A stretch of 64,000 bases of DNA from Hyphomicrobiaceae bacterium (GTDB lineage: Bacteria > Pseudomonadota > Alphaproteobacteria > Rhizobiales > Hyphomicrobiaceae): positions 620,001 through 684,000 of the forward strand of contig JALHOW010000003.1 in the NCBI GenBank assembly GCA_022842785.1, given 5' to 3'. Shown here piece after piece: positions 27,828 through 37,221 of the stretch. A program made the position numbers and the translations under genes. How positions within the stretch are numbered: the stretch's first letter is position 1; each line of letters begins with the position of its first letter. Under the pieces are notes generated by a model. That model ran no database searches. It was not told the origin of the DNA and was given only the letters and a program-made list of their open reading frames with translations.

Positions 27828-28650
27828 GGGTCTTCATCTTCCGTTTCTTCGCGAGGCGGGCATTACTTGCAGACTCGGAGTCGGGCGACGCGTGCTCGCT
27901 GCGAACCTCGTCGAGGGGAATAGTGGGGGGCGGCGTTACGATGGCATCGCGCACCCGCTCGGGGCGCTCGTCACCGACGATCAGGCCATCCTCGATGTGA
28001 ATAATGCGATCGGCATAGGGAAGCGTGCGGTGGTCGTGCGTCACCGCGAGCACAGCGTGGCTCTTGTCCTTCGCGATCTCGGAGAGGAGCTGCATGACCG
28101 ACTGGCCATTTTCGCTGTCGAGAGCCGCGGTCGGCTCGTCCGCAAGAAGCAGCGACGGCGCACTCGCCAGCGCGCGCGCCACGGCGACGCGCTGCTGCTC
28201 ACCGCCCGACATGTTCCCCGGGTAGGACTTGAACTTGTGCGAGAGCCCGACCTTGGTGAGCGCTTCGCGCGCCTGATCGGCGGCGAGACGGCCACGGCGC
28301 CCTCGCACATCGAGCGCCAAGCGGACATTCTCCTCGGCACTGAGTGTCGGGAAAAGATTGTAGGACTGGAAGACGAAGCCGATGTGCCGGCGGCGGACTT
28401 CAGCCAGAGCTTCTGGACCGAGGTTGCCCGTGGGCGTGCCGGCAACGCGGATGCTGCCGGAGGTCGGGCCGAGAATGCAGCCGAGTATCGACAGAAGCGT
28501 CGTCTTGCCCGAGCCGGAAGGGCCCATGAGCAGCGTCAGCTCGCCGGGATTGAGCGAAACGCTTACACCCTTCAGCGCGCGTACGAGACCGGCGCCCTGG
28601 CCGAGCTCCTTGATGACGTCAGTGGCTTCGAGAACGGGGGCGCTGCTCAT
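27820..28650 (-). CDS. ABC transporter ATPase, DevA/MacB/LolD type
   Basis: A 276-residue ATPase with Walker A 'GPSGSGKTT', the Q-loop in '[18 protein letters not shown]', signature '[16 protein letters not shown]', and Walker B '[12 protein letters not shown]'. The C-terminal 40 residues are a charged extension. The start at 28650 overlaps the permease stop by 4 bp (ATGA), so translation is coupled; a longer frame would run further into the permease gene. The substrate of the pump is unknown. Confidence 0.9.
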   Translation of the reverse strand: MSSAPVLEATDVIKELGQGAGLVRALKGVSVSLNPGELTLLMGPSGSGKTTLLSILGCILGPTSGSIRVAGTPTGNLGPEALAEVRRRHIGFVFQSYNLFPTLSAEENVRLALDVRGRRGRLAADQAREALTKVGLSHKFKSYPGNMSGGEQQRVAVARALASAPSLLLADEPTAALDSENGQSVMQLLSEIAKDKSHAVLAVTHDHRTLPYADRIIHIEDGLIVGDERPERVRDAIVTPPPTIPLDEVRSEHASPDSESASNARLAKKRKMKTHG

Positions 28651-29774
28651 CGTGCGAACACCATGGCCGGATCGAGCTTGGTCACCTTCACGATCGCCGA
28701 AACCGCCGAGATCGCGCACATCGCGAGCGTCAGCACGAAGAGGCCGATGGCCAGCTCCGGTGTCATCAGGATCGGCAGCGCCGTCTGCTCGCTGAAATGC
28801 ACGACGATCATCGCGATCGTCATGCCGAGGATGTAGCCGAGGATGGCGGAGAGCGCCGCCTGCATGAGGATCACGCGATGGATGTATCCGGCGGATGAGC
28901 CAAGCGCGCGCAGCGTTGCGAACTCCCTCAAGTGATCCTTCGTGCTCGAATAGAGCGTCTGCGCGACGATCACCGTGCCGACGAGAATTCCGAGAATGGC
29001 GCCGCCGATCAGGGCCACGCCGGCGCCCGTGCCAAACAGCCAGTGGTCGAGACTGCGGTCGCGGAATTCGGCCTGCGTCAGCACGTCGACATTGGCGAGG
29101 CGCGATTTGATCTCACTGCGCACGGCTTCGGTCGTTGCGGGATCGTCCAGCTTGACGAGGAAGAACGTCGCCTGGCCCGGCTCGAGGCCGAGCATGGTGC
29201 GCGCCCGGTTGAGGGACGTGAACACATAGGGCGCCATGGTGAAGGAGCGGATGCCGTCGGTCAGTGCCGCAACCTTGACGCGGGTCTGCTCGACCTGGGC
29301 GATATCCGAGATGCGCGTGACGCCGAGATTATCCATGTACGTCTTATCGACGGCGACGGCGTGCGGCTCGGTCAATGATCCCGGCGTGCCTTGCACGAGG
29401 TTCCAGGGCTCGAGGCCGCCGGAAGCGGGATCCGTGCCGACGAGCACGATCAGAGCCGAGCCACCGGCGGGCTTGCGCCATTCCGTGAAGGCCGCAACGA
29501 GCGGCGTCACGCTCTTCACGCCCGGCACCGCGAGCACGGCATGGCGCTCGCGCCCCGAGAGCTGCCCCGCTTCCTCGAAGCTCTTGGCCCCGAACGAGGT
29601 GATCCAGATCTCGCCCTGGGCGTTGTCGATCATCGAAATGATCATCTTGCGGGCGCCCTGGTAGAGCCCGAGCTGAACCGCAACCAGAACGATCGCGAAC
29701 AGAATGCCGATCAGCGTGACCGCCAAGCGCACGCGGTCATGTACGAGATTGCGAAACGCAAGCGTCAAAACCAT
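28647..29774 (-). CDS. ABC transporter permease, DevC/FtsX-like
   Basis: A 375-residue permease with one N-terminal TM, a large periplasmic domain of about 230 residues, then three TMs in the FtsX-type C-terminal domain ('FATLRALGSSAGYIHRVILM'). This is the MacB/DevC topology used for mechanotransmission rather than classical import. It starts the permease-ATPase-adaptor operon. ATG 29774 begins directly at the first TM; the longer open frame upstream is Pro/Gly-rich and not credible. Confidence 0.88.
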   Translation of the reverse strand: MVLTLAFRNLVHDRVRLAVTLIGILFAIVLVAVQLGLYQGARKMIISMIDNAQGEIWITSFGAKSFEEAGQLSGRERHAVLAVPGVKSVTPLVAAFTEWRKPAGGSALIVLVGTDPASGGLEPWNLVQGTPGSLTEPHAVAVDKTYMDNLGVTRISDIAQVEQTRVKVAALTDGIRSFTMAPYVFTSLNRARTMLGLEPGQATFFLVKLDDPATTEAVRSEIKSRLANVDVLTQAEFRDRSLDHWLFGTGAGVALIGGAILGILVGTVIVAQTLYSSTKDHLREFATLRALGSSAGYIHRVILMQAALSAILGYILGMTIAMIVVHFSEQTALPILMTPELAIGLFVLTLAMCAISAVSAIVKVTKLDPAMVFAR

Positions 29775-30192
29775 GGGAATGCCAAACCGTCCTTGCCTGA
29801 CGCTACAAAACCAGAATGCCCACTCAACCCGCGAGCCCCGGTACCGGCCCGCGCGAGCCGCCCCGAGAAGGGGGCTCGGCTCCCCGATCATCCATTCTGG
29901 AAGGGGCCCGGAAAGAATTGTGCCCGAGGCCCTTGATGAGCCCGTTATATAGGGAAGGTGGCCAACCGGTGCCACCTGCGGCAATCGTAGTAAACCGCCG
30001 CTGTCATCCTGGCGCCCGCCGGCCACTCAATCGCATTTGGCCCGCTGACGTCGCCGATTACCCCCTCCCGTGCGGCAAAATCAAGGCGCCCTAGTGAGCC
30101 TGTGTCGCCTTGCCGCTGCCACACTTGGAGAATTTACCACCCACAACACGTCGCCTTGACCCTGCTCCGGCAGCTCAGATCAGGATGATCCC
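29775..30192. other. 418-bp divergent intergenic region
   Basis: Lies between the ABC operon (left, reverse) and the DUF2147 gene (right, forward) and must hold both promoters. I see no gene, no strong promoter match and no clear repeat. Confidence 0.6.
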
Positions 30193-30801
30193 ATGGCCAC
30201 GAAATCCCACGCAAAAGTCCACGTGCGTCGCAGTCCGGCGGCCACCATATCCTTGATGATGATCAGCGCGATGACGCTGGCGCTGCTCCTCGCGGCACTC
30301 ATCGTCTCCGCCGCGCATGCGCAGCAGCAGCCCGCGCGGAAAGGCGCCCAGGCCGCTGTACCAGCCGTGCCGCCCACCACGCCCCATGGCGTCTGGATCG
30401 ATCACACCGGCCGCGGCGCCGTCGAGATCACACCCTGCGTTCCTGATGCCGCGCCCGGCACGCCGGAGGCTGCAAACCTCTGCGGCCGCATCGTCTGGAT
30501 GAAAGAACCGAACGATCCCAAGGGCCAGCCGATCCGCGACACGCTCAACAAGAACGCAGCGCGCCGCAGCCAGCCCATCTGCGGCCTCCAGATCATCGGC
30601 GACGTCAAGCCGCAGCCCAATGGCTCGTGGGACAAGGGTTGGATCTACGACCCCGAGCAGGGCTCGTCCTTCGATCTCGAGATCCAGTTGCGCAATCCCG
30701 AGACGCTCCAGGTCAAGGGCTACATGGGCGTCAAGTTCCTGAGCGAGACGTTCGTATGGCGGCGCGCCAAGGAACTGCCGCCGAAGTGCACCGGGGTCTG
30801 A
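30193..30801 (+). CDS. DUF2147 domain-containing exported protein
   Basis: A 202-residue protein with a long N-terminal signal peptide (hydrophobic core about residues 20-40, predicted cleavage after 'SAAHA'). A DUF2147 domain from about residue 60 to the end contains 'GVWIDHTGRGAVEI', 'LCGRIVWMKEPNDPKGQPIRD' and 'GYMGVKFLSETFVW'. The domain has a lipocalin-like fold in known members, with no defined ligand. The product is probably periplasmic. Confidence 0.88.
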   Translation: MATKSHAKVHVRRSPAATISLMMISAMTLALLLAALIVSAAHAQQQPARKGAQAAVPAVPPTTPHGVWIDHTGRGAVEITPCVPDAAPGTPEAANLCGRIVWMKEPNDPKGQPIRDTLNKNAARRSQPICGLQIIGDVKPQPNGSWDKGWIYDPEQGSSFDLEIQLRNPETLQVKGYMGVKFLSETFVWRRAKELPPKCTGV

Positions 30802-30850
30802 TCTCGAAACCACGCCCCACCTGCCTCCAGCTTTGATCGCCAAGTTGCAT

Positions 30851-30879
30851 CGGCCGGACCTCGCTCTGAGGTCCGGCCG
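30851..30879 (+). terminator. perfect 12-bp inverted repeat
   Basis: CGGCCGGACCTC pairs with GAGGTCCGGCCG around a 5-nt loop. It lies 50 nt after the DUF2147 stop. No T-run follows, so termination would depend on the stem alone. Confidence 0.5.
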
Positions 30880-31015
30880 ATTCTGCATGACACGGAGGCC
30901 ACCCATGTGGTTGGCGGCCGGCGCATCGCTTGGTAGACATAATACCAAGCGCGTCCGCGCCGGTTCACGTCTCCACAGCGCCTTGCGCGCCTACATGCCC
31001 CGACAGGAGTTCTCG

Positions 31016-32599
31016 ATGCGCAACTTCGCCCTTCCCGGCCGCTCGCCGGTCTATGCCACGCGCGCCATGTGCGCGACGTCGCACCCGCTGGCGACCGCCG
31101 CGGCCCTCGAGCAGCTCCAGTCGGGCGGCAATGCTGTCGATGCGGCAATCGCAGCGACGGCGGTGATGTGCGTCGTCGAGCACGCCATGACCGGCATCGG
31201 CGGCGACTGCTTCGCCATCATCGCCAAGCCGGGCACCAATCCGGTCGCGCTCAACGCCTCCGGCCGCGCGCCGACCGCCGCAACACCGGAGTGGTACGCC
31301 AAGCAAGGCATCAAGAAGATTGTCACCCAGTCGCCGCACGCGGTCACCGTACCGGGCGCGATCGACGGATGGGCAACGCTGCTCAAGGACTACGGCACGC
31401 GCACCCTTGCCGATGTGCTCGTCCGCGCCATCGAATATGCCGAGGGCGGCTTCGCCGTCACACCGCGCGTCGGGTACGACTGGGCCAAGCTCACCGAGAA
31501 GCTCAGCGCCCATCCCGGCGCGCGTCAGCATCTGCTCCCCGGCGGTCGCCCGCCCAAAGTCGGCGAGATCGTGCGCTTCCCCGAGCTCGGCAAGACACTC
31601 CGCGCTGTTGCCGAAAAGGGCCGCGACGCCTTTTACACCGGCGAGATCGCTGCCGACATGGTGGCGGAGCTGCGCGAACTCGGCGGCCTGCACACCATCG
31701 AGGACTTCGCCGCACAGAAGTCCACTTATGTCGACCCGATCTCGGTCAAGTACCGCGGCGCTGACCTTTACGAAATGCCGCCGAACAACCAAGGCATCGT
31801 CGCCCTGATCATGCTGCGCATCCTCGACAAGCTCGGCACACTCGGCACCGACGCGCTGTCGGTCGAGCGCTATCACGTCATGACGGAAGCAAGCCGCCTC
31901 GCCTATGCCATGCGCGACGAATTCGTTGCCGATCCGGTCATGGCGAACGTGCCCGTCGAGCACATGCTGAGCGACGCGACGATCAATGATCTCGCCTCCC
32001 GCATCAATCGCAAGAAGCGCAGTGACTTCGGCCCCGTTCCCCAGCCGAGCGGCACCGATACCATCTACATGACCGTCGTCGACAGCAGCGGGATGGCCGT
32101 CTCGTTCATCAACTCACTGTTCTCGCCGTTCGGCAGCGGCATCGTCACGCGCAAGACCGGCATCACGCTGCAGAACCGTGGCCAGGGCTTCGTGCTCGAT
32201 CCGAAGCACCGCAATTGCATCGCACCGGGCAAGCGGCCCATGCACACGCTGGTGCCGGCCATCGCCTTCAAGAATGGCAAGCCGTGGATGTCGTTCGGCG
32301 TCATGGGCGCGAACTTCCAGCCCATGGGCCACGCCTACGTGATGACGAACATCCTCGACTACGGCATGGACGCACAGGAAGCTCTCGATCATCCGCGCGC
32401 CTTCTTCGAGGACGGCACGCTTGGAATCGAAAAGTCCATGCCGAAGGCCGTCTATGAGGGTCTCGCTGCCGCCGGTCATCCGGTGAGCTGGCGCGACGAT
32501 CCCTGGGGCGGCGGCCAGATCGTGCAGATCGATCCGGAAACGGGCGTGCGGATCGGTGCCTCGGACGCGCGCAAGGACGGCATGGCCGCCGGCTACTGA
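31016..32599 (+). CDS. gamma-glutamyltransferase family protein
   Basis: A 527-residue Ntn-hydrolase precursor. '[20 protein letters not shown]' and '[11 protein letters not shown]' are the N-terminal family signatures. The self-processing and catalytic Thr lies in '[20 protein letters not shown]'. The enzyme transfers or hydrolyses gamma-glutamyl groups, for example of glutathione. No signal peptide is apparent with the start at 31016 (GGAG 6 nt upstream), which suggests a cytoplasmic member of the YwrD-like group rather than the classical periplasmic Ggt. Confidence 0.88.
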   Translation: MRNFALPGRSPVYATRAMCATSHPLATAAALEQLQSGGNAVDAAIAATAVMCVVEHAMTGIGGDCFAIIAKPGTNPVALNASGRAPTAATPEWYAKQGIKKIVTQSPHAVTVPGAIDGWATLLKDYGTRTLADVLVRAIEYAEGGFAVTPRVGYDWAKLTEKLSAHPGARQHLLPGGRPPKVGEIVRFPELGKTLRAVAEKGRDAFYTGEIAADMVAELRELGGLHTIEDFAAQKSTYVDPISVKYRGADLYEMPPNNQGIVALIMLRILDKLGTLGTDALSVERYHVMTEASRLAYAMRDEFVADPVMANVPVEHMLSDATINDLASRINRKKRSDFGPVPQPSGTDTIYMTVVDSSGMAVSFINSLFSPFGSGIVTRKTGITLQNRGQGFVLDPKHRNCIAPGKRPMHTLVPAIAFKNGKPWMSFGVMGANFQPMGHAYVMTNILDYGMDAQEALDHPRAFFEDGTLGIEKSMPKAVYEGLAAAGHPVSWRDDPWGGGQIVQIDPETGVRIGASDARKDGMAAGY

Positions 32600-32609
32600 T
32601 GGAGTTGCC

Positions 32610-32891
32610 GTGAGCGCAAAGCGCACCGTACGGCTCAGGATCGAAGGGCGCGTTCAAGGCGTCGGCTATCGCATGTTCGTCGAGCGCACTGCGACCGCGC
32701 TCGGCCTCGACGGCTGGGTGCGCAATCGACGCGATGGTGGCGTCGAGGCCGTCGTTTCCGGTGTCAGCGATGCGATCGACGAGATCATCGCACGCTGCAA
32801 AGTCGGCCCGCCTGCCGCGCGCGTCGATCGCGTCGAGGTGCTGCCGGAGGATGAGGTGGTAGCGGGTTTCTCTGTACGGCCGACGGTCTGA
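32610..32891 (+). CDS. acylphosphatase
   Basis: A 93-residue protein with the complete acylphosphatase signature '[16 protein letters not shown]' (catalytic Arg) and '[17 protein letters not shown]' (catalytic Asn). It hydrolyses acyl phosphates. The GTG at 32610, 7 nt after GGAG, gives the right length; an ATG-started longer frame would overlap the preceding gene. It is 10 bp downstream of the gamma-glutamyltransferase gene and probably in its operon. Confidence 0.93.
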   Translation: MSAKRTVRLRIEGRVQGVGYRMFVERTATALGLDGWVRNRRDGGVEAVVSGVSDAIDEIIARCKVGPPAARVDRVEVLPEDEVVAGFSVRPTV

Positions 32892-32898
32892 CACGGTC

Positions 32899-32925
32899 CG
32901 CGCCTGCGGCGCGAGCGGGGCTGCC
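32899..32925 (+). repeat. multi-hairpin 3' element, family A copy 3, truncated
   Basis: The first hairpin (32899-32913) is identical to that of copy 2, and the left arm of the second (GCGGGGCTGCC, 32915-32925) is present. The sequence then stops matching exactly where the converging AraC gene ends (32926). It lies 7 nt after the acylphosphatase stop. Confidence 0.75.
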
Positions 32926-33951
32926 TCAGCGCCTTCGTTGCGCGCGAGATAGCGTGGCGAATGGCGTCTCTCCAAAGCGGCGAACATAGCTCTGAGCAAA
33001 GCGACCCGAGTGCGCGATGCCGGCGGCTTGGGTGAGCGACGTTACCGTCTCGCCAGGAAGGCTATTCAAGAGGAGCTCACGCACCTTCTGCAGCCGTGCC
33101 TCCACAAGATACCCGTGCGGCGTGATACGCCGATATCTTTGAAACATTAGCTGGAGTGCGCGAAGGCTAATGCCGGTCGCATCGGCAATGTCTGCGATTG
33201 AAATTGGGTTTGAAAGATTGGTCTCGATGAAGCGCTCTGCAGAACGAAGGCTATTTGGGCCTGGATCGCGCACCTTACTGTCACTGCTCTTGAGGCCATG
33301 GGCCCAGTGCCCTGCCGCCAGGTCGATAAGAAACGACTTTGCCGAATGCCGCGCGTGCGCGTGCGTCAGAAGACTATTGGATTGATCCAGCTCCTCGAGC
33401 AGGAGCAAGAGATACCGCCGCAGAGTGTGCGACAATGCTGAGTGTCTGACGACGCCGAGGCCATCAACCGACCCAATCTGCTCCGATTGAGTCAACGTCC
33501 GCATAGCTTGGCGGAACAGATCCGTGGGAATCTTGGCCAGAATTCCCAGATAGTTGGGGCTTAGGCTCGTCCGGCGCTCACCCGTGCCGACGACGAGTAA
33601 CTCGGGAGGCCGAGCGACCCTCGTCTCACTACGTCGCGACACCTGAATGGTGCCCACGAGCGGCGCCAATATGGTGATACGATCGTCATCCGCGAGCCAG
33701 ATATCGTGCCCCGACGATCGAACGGTCGCGATGTAGATTTCGTCCAGTCGAACTCTTGCACTGGAAAGTAGGGCGCGCTCGGGAGGATTGAAGGAAAAAC
33801 CCAACAGCCCTGGAAAGCTGATCCTCACCAGCTCATGAGCTTCTGCGCTCGACGTTGCCAGCTCCAGCTCGTAGCCGTCGAGCAGCTGTCTCACACTTGG
33901 ACGCCGGCTCAACCGGCGACGGGATGGAGGAGATCCTGATGCGTCTGTCAT
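32926..33951 (-). CDS. AraC family transcriptional regulator
   Basis: A 341-residue regulator: a variable sensor half (about 1-225) and an AraC-type double helix-turn-helix at the C-terminus ('ISIADIADATGISLRALQLM', then 'TSLTQAAGIAHSGRFAQSYV'). It resembles the group whose N-terminal half has an AraC_binding_2 type domain. Base composition is less GC-rich than the neighbours, and its end abuts a truncated repeat. It has no obvious target gene beside it. Confidence 0.88.
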   Translation of the reverse strand: MTDASGSPPSRRRLSRRPSVRQLLDGYELELATSSAEAHELVRISFPGLLGFSFNPPERALLSSARVRLDEIYIATVRSSGHDIWLADDDRITILAPLVGTIQVSRRSETRVARPPELLVVGTGERRTSLSPNYLGILAKIPTDLFRQAMRTLTQSEQIGSVDGLGVVRHSALSHTLRRYLLLLLEELDQSNSLLTHAHARHSAKSFLIDLAAGHWAHGLKSSDSKVRDPGPNSLRSAERFIETNLSNPISIADIADATGISLRALQLMFQRYRRITPHGYLVEARLQKVRELLLNSLPGETVTSLTQAAGIAHSGRFAQSYVRRFGETPFATLSRAQRRR

Positions 33952-33989
33952 AGCCGATCAAAATCTAGCGTTTGCAGCTATACTGTACT

Positions 33990-34009
33990 CGATTTGAATT
34001 TCGAAATCG
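33990..34009. promoter_or_regulatory. imperfect palindrome upstream of the AraC gene
   Basis: CGATTT and AAATCG flank an 8-bp centre, 39 bp upstream of the AraC-type start. The position suits an operator, but AraC proteins more often use direct repeats, so this is tentative. Confidence 0.3.
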
Positions 34010-34266
34010 CACCTAAAATAGATCTCAAGTAATATTGCGCAAACTGGATATCATTTCGCTTTTTGCACTGACTTGAAACTCACGAGACTGGCAAATCTCT
34101 TGAGCCTAGATACACGGGAACTAAATGTGATTGCATTACGTGTTTGATATCCCCGGCTGCAGGATTCCAGACAGGTGATCGGCAATGTGCGTGCCGGCGC
34201 TGATGGAGCCCTGCGCTAGGCTCGTCGGTCGCAGCTATCCAAATGGAAAGCAGCTCCAGCCGGCGA

Positions 34267-34300
34267 GGCGAGAGCACACCCCCCCGGATGTGCTCTCGCC
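34267..34300. other. perfect 12-bp hairpin in the AT-rich gap
   Basis: GGCGAGAGCACA pairs with TGTGCTCTCGCC around a C-rich 10-nt loop. It is about 110 bp beyond the stop of the reverse CoA-ester lyase gene. No T-run follows on either strand. Confidence 0.5.
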
Positions 34301-34408
34301 GTTCACTCAACGGTAGCCAGGCGCGGGCTCGTGAGCGCACCCCGACATCAACGGCACAAGCTTCAATTCTTGTAAGGCAGCCTTTGAGCGTGAAGCCGCG
34401 ACGCTGGC

Positions 34409-35287
34409 CTAGGCAATAACTCCCGCCGCCTTTGCGCGCGCGAGCACCTTCTCGGCGAGCACGAGATGCGGCTTGTCGAGCATCTTGCCAGCGAGGCTCG
34501 CCACACCGGCCGCGCCGTCGAAGGCCGCGATTACCGCCCGCGCGTGCGCGACATCCGCATCACTCGGCGTGAACACAGCATTGATCGGCCCCACCTGATC
34601 CGGATGAATAGCCATCTTTCCCGTGAAGCCGTCGCGACGTGCATCGCGCGTCTCGGCCTCGAGTCCCTCGCGATTGCGGAAGTCCACATAAACGGTATCG
34701 ATGGGCTCCACGCTCGCCGCGGCCGCAGTGATCAGGCAGAGATCGCGCACGAGACGATAGGGTGATGTAAACTGACCGCGCTCGTCTCGGTTCGCGAGCG
34801 AGCCGACCACGGCGCCGAGATCTTCCGCGCCCCAGCTCATGCCGATCATGCGCGCACTCGCTCCAACATAACTGTGCAGATTGAGCACGGAGATCGGCGT
34901 CTCCGTCACGATCGGCAGGATCCGCGTCGCGCCCGCCGTGATGCCGGCCTCACTCTCAGCATGGCCGAGCGCAATCGAAAGGCGATGCACGTCCTCGCCC
35001 GAGTTTGGCTTCGGCATGATGATGCCGTCCGGCCGCGCGGGCATGACCGCATCGAGGTCCGCTTCCCAGTCACTGCTGTCGATCGGATTGATACGCACGT
35101 AGAGGAGCGGGCTCTCGGCGCGGCCGCGGGTCTCGCGCACGAATGCTGCGCTGAGCGTGCGGGCCGCCGGACGGTTCGCCGGCGCAACGGAGTCCTCGAG
35201 GTCGAGGATGAGCGCGTCCGCGCCACTTGCCAGCGCTTTCGCCAGTTTTCTTTCGCTGTCACCGGGCACGAAAAGCAGCGAACGCAT
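34409..35287 (-). CDS. HpcH/HpaI aldolase/citrate lyase family CoA-ester lyase
   Basis: A 292-residue CitE-like TIM barrel. 'LLFVPGDS' at the N-terminus, 'LILDLEDSV' with the metal-ligand acids, 'VRINP' and 'MAIHPDQV' are the family motifs. Members cleave malyl-CoA, beta-methylmalyl-CoA or citramalyl-CoA. The start at 35287 has GAGGAAGG upstream. It follows a MaoC-type hydratase gene on the same strand (93-bp gap), so the pair may act on one CoA-ester pathway. The exact substrate is not readable. Confidence 0.87.
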   Translation of the reverse strand: MRSLLFVPGDSERKLAKALASGADALILDLEDSVAPANRPAARTLSAAFVRETRGRAESPLLYVRINPIDSSDWEADLDAVMPARPDGIIMPKPNSGEDVHRLSIALGHAESEAGITAGATRILPIVTETPISVLNLHSYVGASARMIGMSWGAEDLGAVVGSLANRDERGQFTSPYRLVRDLCLITAAAASVEPIDTVYVDFRNREGLEAETRDARRDGFTGKMAIHPDQVGPINAVFTPSDADVAHARAVIAAFDGAAGVASLAGKMLDKPHLVLAEKVLARAKAAGVIA

Positions 35288-35380
35288 GGGCCTTCCTCTC
35301 GAACTGATGCATCGTTGATCGCTCACCCACGAGTGATCGATGCAGGGGTCGTATAGCGCCCGGAGAGGCCGCGATCCACC

Positions 35381-35839
35381 CTAAGCGGCAGCAGGCCGCT
35401 TACGCATGAAACCAGCGCGCCGGCACTCCGCGACGAGCGCACCATCATGATTGTAGGCGCGATGGAGGAACTCGACGATGCCGGCATCCGGCCGCGACTG
35501 GCTCTCGCGCACGGAGACGATCTCCGTCGTCACGCGCAGCGTGTCGCCGTGGAACACGGGATGAGGAAAGCGCACGTCGGTCATCCCAAGATTTCCGATC
35601 GTCGTGCCGAGCGTGGTGTCGGCGACGGAAATCCCGATCATCAGCCCGAGCGTGAAGAGGCTGTTGACGAGAGGCTTGCCCCACTCGGTCTTGGCGGCGA
35701 AGTGATGATCGATGTGGAGGGGCTGCGTATTGAGCGTGAGACAGGAGAACATCATGTTGTCCATCTCCGTCACGGTTCGCGTGATCGCGTGCTCGAATAC
35801 CTGCCCGACCTCGAATTCCTCGAAGTGCAGTCCCGCCAT
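35381..35839 (-). CDS. MaoC family dehydratase
   Basis: A 152-residue single hotdog hydratase. 'FSCLTLNTQPLHIDHHFA' contains the (R)-hydratase Asp/His pair, followed by 'GKPLVNSLFTLGLMIG' and 'FHGDTLRVTTEIVSVRES'. It hydrates enoyl-CoA esters. At 152 residues it is far shorter than mesaconyl-CoA hydratase. The reading frame continues upstream, but 35839 gives the normal N-terminus. Partner of the CoA-ester lyase just downstream. Confidence 0.86.
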   Translation of the reverse strand: MAGLHFEEFEVGQVFEHAITRTVTEMDNMMFSCLTLNTQPLHIDHHFAAKTEWGKPLVNSLFTLGLMIGISVADTTLGTTIGNLGMTDVRFPHPVFHGDTLRVTTEIVSVRESQSRPDAGIVEFLHRAYNHDGALVAECRRAGFMRKRPAAA

Positions 35840-35995
35840 GGATGTCTCCGTCCCGATTCTCCGTACGCCGCCGGATTGCATGGCGTGCGGGAGCCCCTGC
35901 GGCAAGGCGCAGGAATTCCGTCCTAATCTCTTGCTTAATGCTCGAATCAGCCCGCGCTACGGATTAGACCCGCACACGTGCTGCCGCCAGCAGGA

Positions 35996-36778
35996 TCAAT
36001 AGCGAAACTGTTCCGACAGAATGCGCTCGTCGAGATCGTGGCCGGGATCGAACATCATGTGGAGATCGATGTCCGATGCCTGCGAGATTTCGACCTGCAC
36101 GACCGACCGGAACTCGAGGTTGTCCGCCACAGCGCTCACTGGCCGCTTTTCCGGCTCCTGGATGGTGATCCCGATGCGCGCCGTATTGGCGACGAGCGCA
36201 CCGCGCCAGCGCCGCGGCCGGAACGGGCTGATCGGCGTAAGCGCCAGAAGCTGCGCATTGATCGGAATGATCGGCCCATAAGCCGAGAGGTTGTAGGCCG
36301 TCGATCCAGCGGGCGTCGCCACCAGCACGCCGTCGCAGATCAGTTCAGGGAGCCGCACCTGCCCGTTCACTGACACGGCGAGCTTTGCCGCCTGATGCGT
36401 CTGGCGGAAGAGCGCCACCTCGTTGATCGCGAGGCCCTGATGGCGCCGGCCTTCCGCATCGACAGCCGTCATGGACAGCGGATGGATGCGCGTCACCACA
36501 GCCCGCTGTAGCCGTCCGATGAGATCGTGCTCGCTGAACTCGTTCATCAGGAATCCGACCGAGCCGCGGTTCATGCCGTAGATCGGGATGCGGCCGCGCA
36601 TGAAGCGGTGGAGCGTCTGCAGCATGAGGCCGTCACCACCGAGGGCAACAATCGCATCGGCCTCGCCCGGCGCAGCATTGCCGTAAAGCGCAACGAGCCG
36701 GTCGAGCGCGCTCCTCGCCTCGGCGACATCGCTCGCCACGAAGGCGATCCGGTCGAATTTCGGGGCGCTTTGGGCCAT
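35996..36778 (-). CDS. nadK: NAD kinase
   Basis: A 260-residue ATP-NAD kinase that makes NADP. '[17 protein letters not shown]' carries the GGDG motif, and '[15 protein letters not shown]' and '[19 protein letters not shown]' are the other conserved parts. It is divergent from cutA. The start at 36778 is preceded by GGAAG; the extra 11 residues of the open frame are not needed. Confidence 0.93.
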   Translation of the reverse strand: MAQSAPKFDRIAFVASDVAEARSALDRLVALYGNAAPGEADAIVALGGDGLMLQTLHRFMRGRIPIYGMNRGSVGFLMNEFSEHDLIGRLQRAVVTRIHPLSMTAVDAEGRRHQGLAINEVALFRQTHQAAKLAVSVNGQVRLPELICDGVLVATPAGSTAYNLSAYGPIIPINAQLLALTPISPFRPRRWRGALVANTARIGITIQEPEKRPVSAVADNLEFRSVVQVEISQASDIDLHMMFDPGHDLDERILSEQFRY

Positions 36779-36874
36779 TAGCTTCCATCCATGCGCCGAG
36801 CCTTTTACCATGCCGAAAGCGGCACGCGGGGCGCGCGGCGCACTTTAGAGGGCGCAGGAAGGCGGGCGCAAGCA

Positions 36875-37219
36875 ATGGAACAAGATAAGCCGATCCTGGT
36901 ATATGCGACATTCCCCTCGCGCGAGCTGGCGGAGCAAATTGGCGGGAAGCTGGTCGAAGATGGCCTCGCCGCCTGCGTGAACATCCTGCCGGCAATGGTC
37001 GCGATCTACATCTGGGAGGGAAAGCGCCAGCAGGACGAGGAGTGCGCCATGATCATCAAATCACGCGCAACGCTGGCCGCTCCGATCATCCGGACCGTGC
37101 GCAGCCTTCACCCGTACGAGAACCCCGCTCTCGTCGTCCTCGACATTGCCGGTGGCGCGCCGCCCTTTCTGGACTGGATCATGAGCCAGACGAGCGCGCC
37201 GAAGGCCGGATCGGCCTGA
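36875..37219 (+). CDS. cutA: CutA divalent-cation tolerance protein
   Basis: A 114-residue small trimeric ferredoxin-like protein. 'GGKLVEDGLAACVNILP', 'YIWEGKRQQDEECAMIIKS' and 'LHPYENPALVVLDI' are hallmark segments. CutA binds copper and other divalent ions, and its physiological role is debated. It converges on the fumarase-alpha gene with 2 bp between the stops. Confidence 0.94.
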   Translation: MEQDKPILVYATFPSRELAEQIGGKLVEDGLAACVNILPAMVAIYIWEGKRQQDEECAMIIKSRATLAAPIIRTVRSLHPYENPALVVLDIAGGAPPFLDWIMSQTSAPKAGSA

Positions 37220-37221
37220 AG

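Larger units (their letters stand above)
33952..34408. other. 457-bp AT-rich intergenic stretch
   Basis: Distinctly richer in A and T than the rest of the window, especially 33960-34150. It contains the palindromic site 33990-34009 and the hairpin 34267-34300. I do not accept the short reverse frame at 34080-34340 as a gene; its product shows no recognisable features. Confidence 0.6.

Noticed and set aside
34080-34340. Reverse frame of 86 codons in the AT-rich gap
   Set aside because: No recognisable feature or ribosome site, and a perfect hairpin lies inside it.
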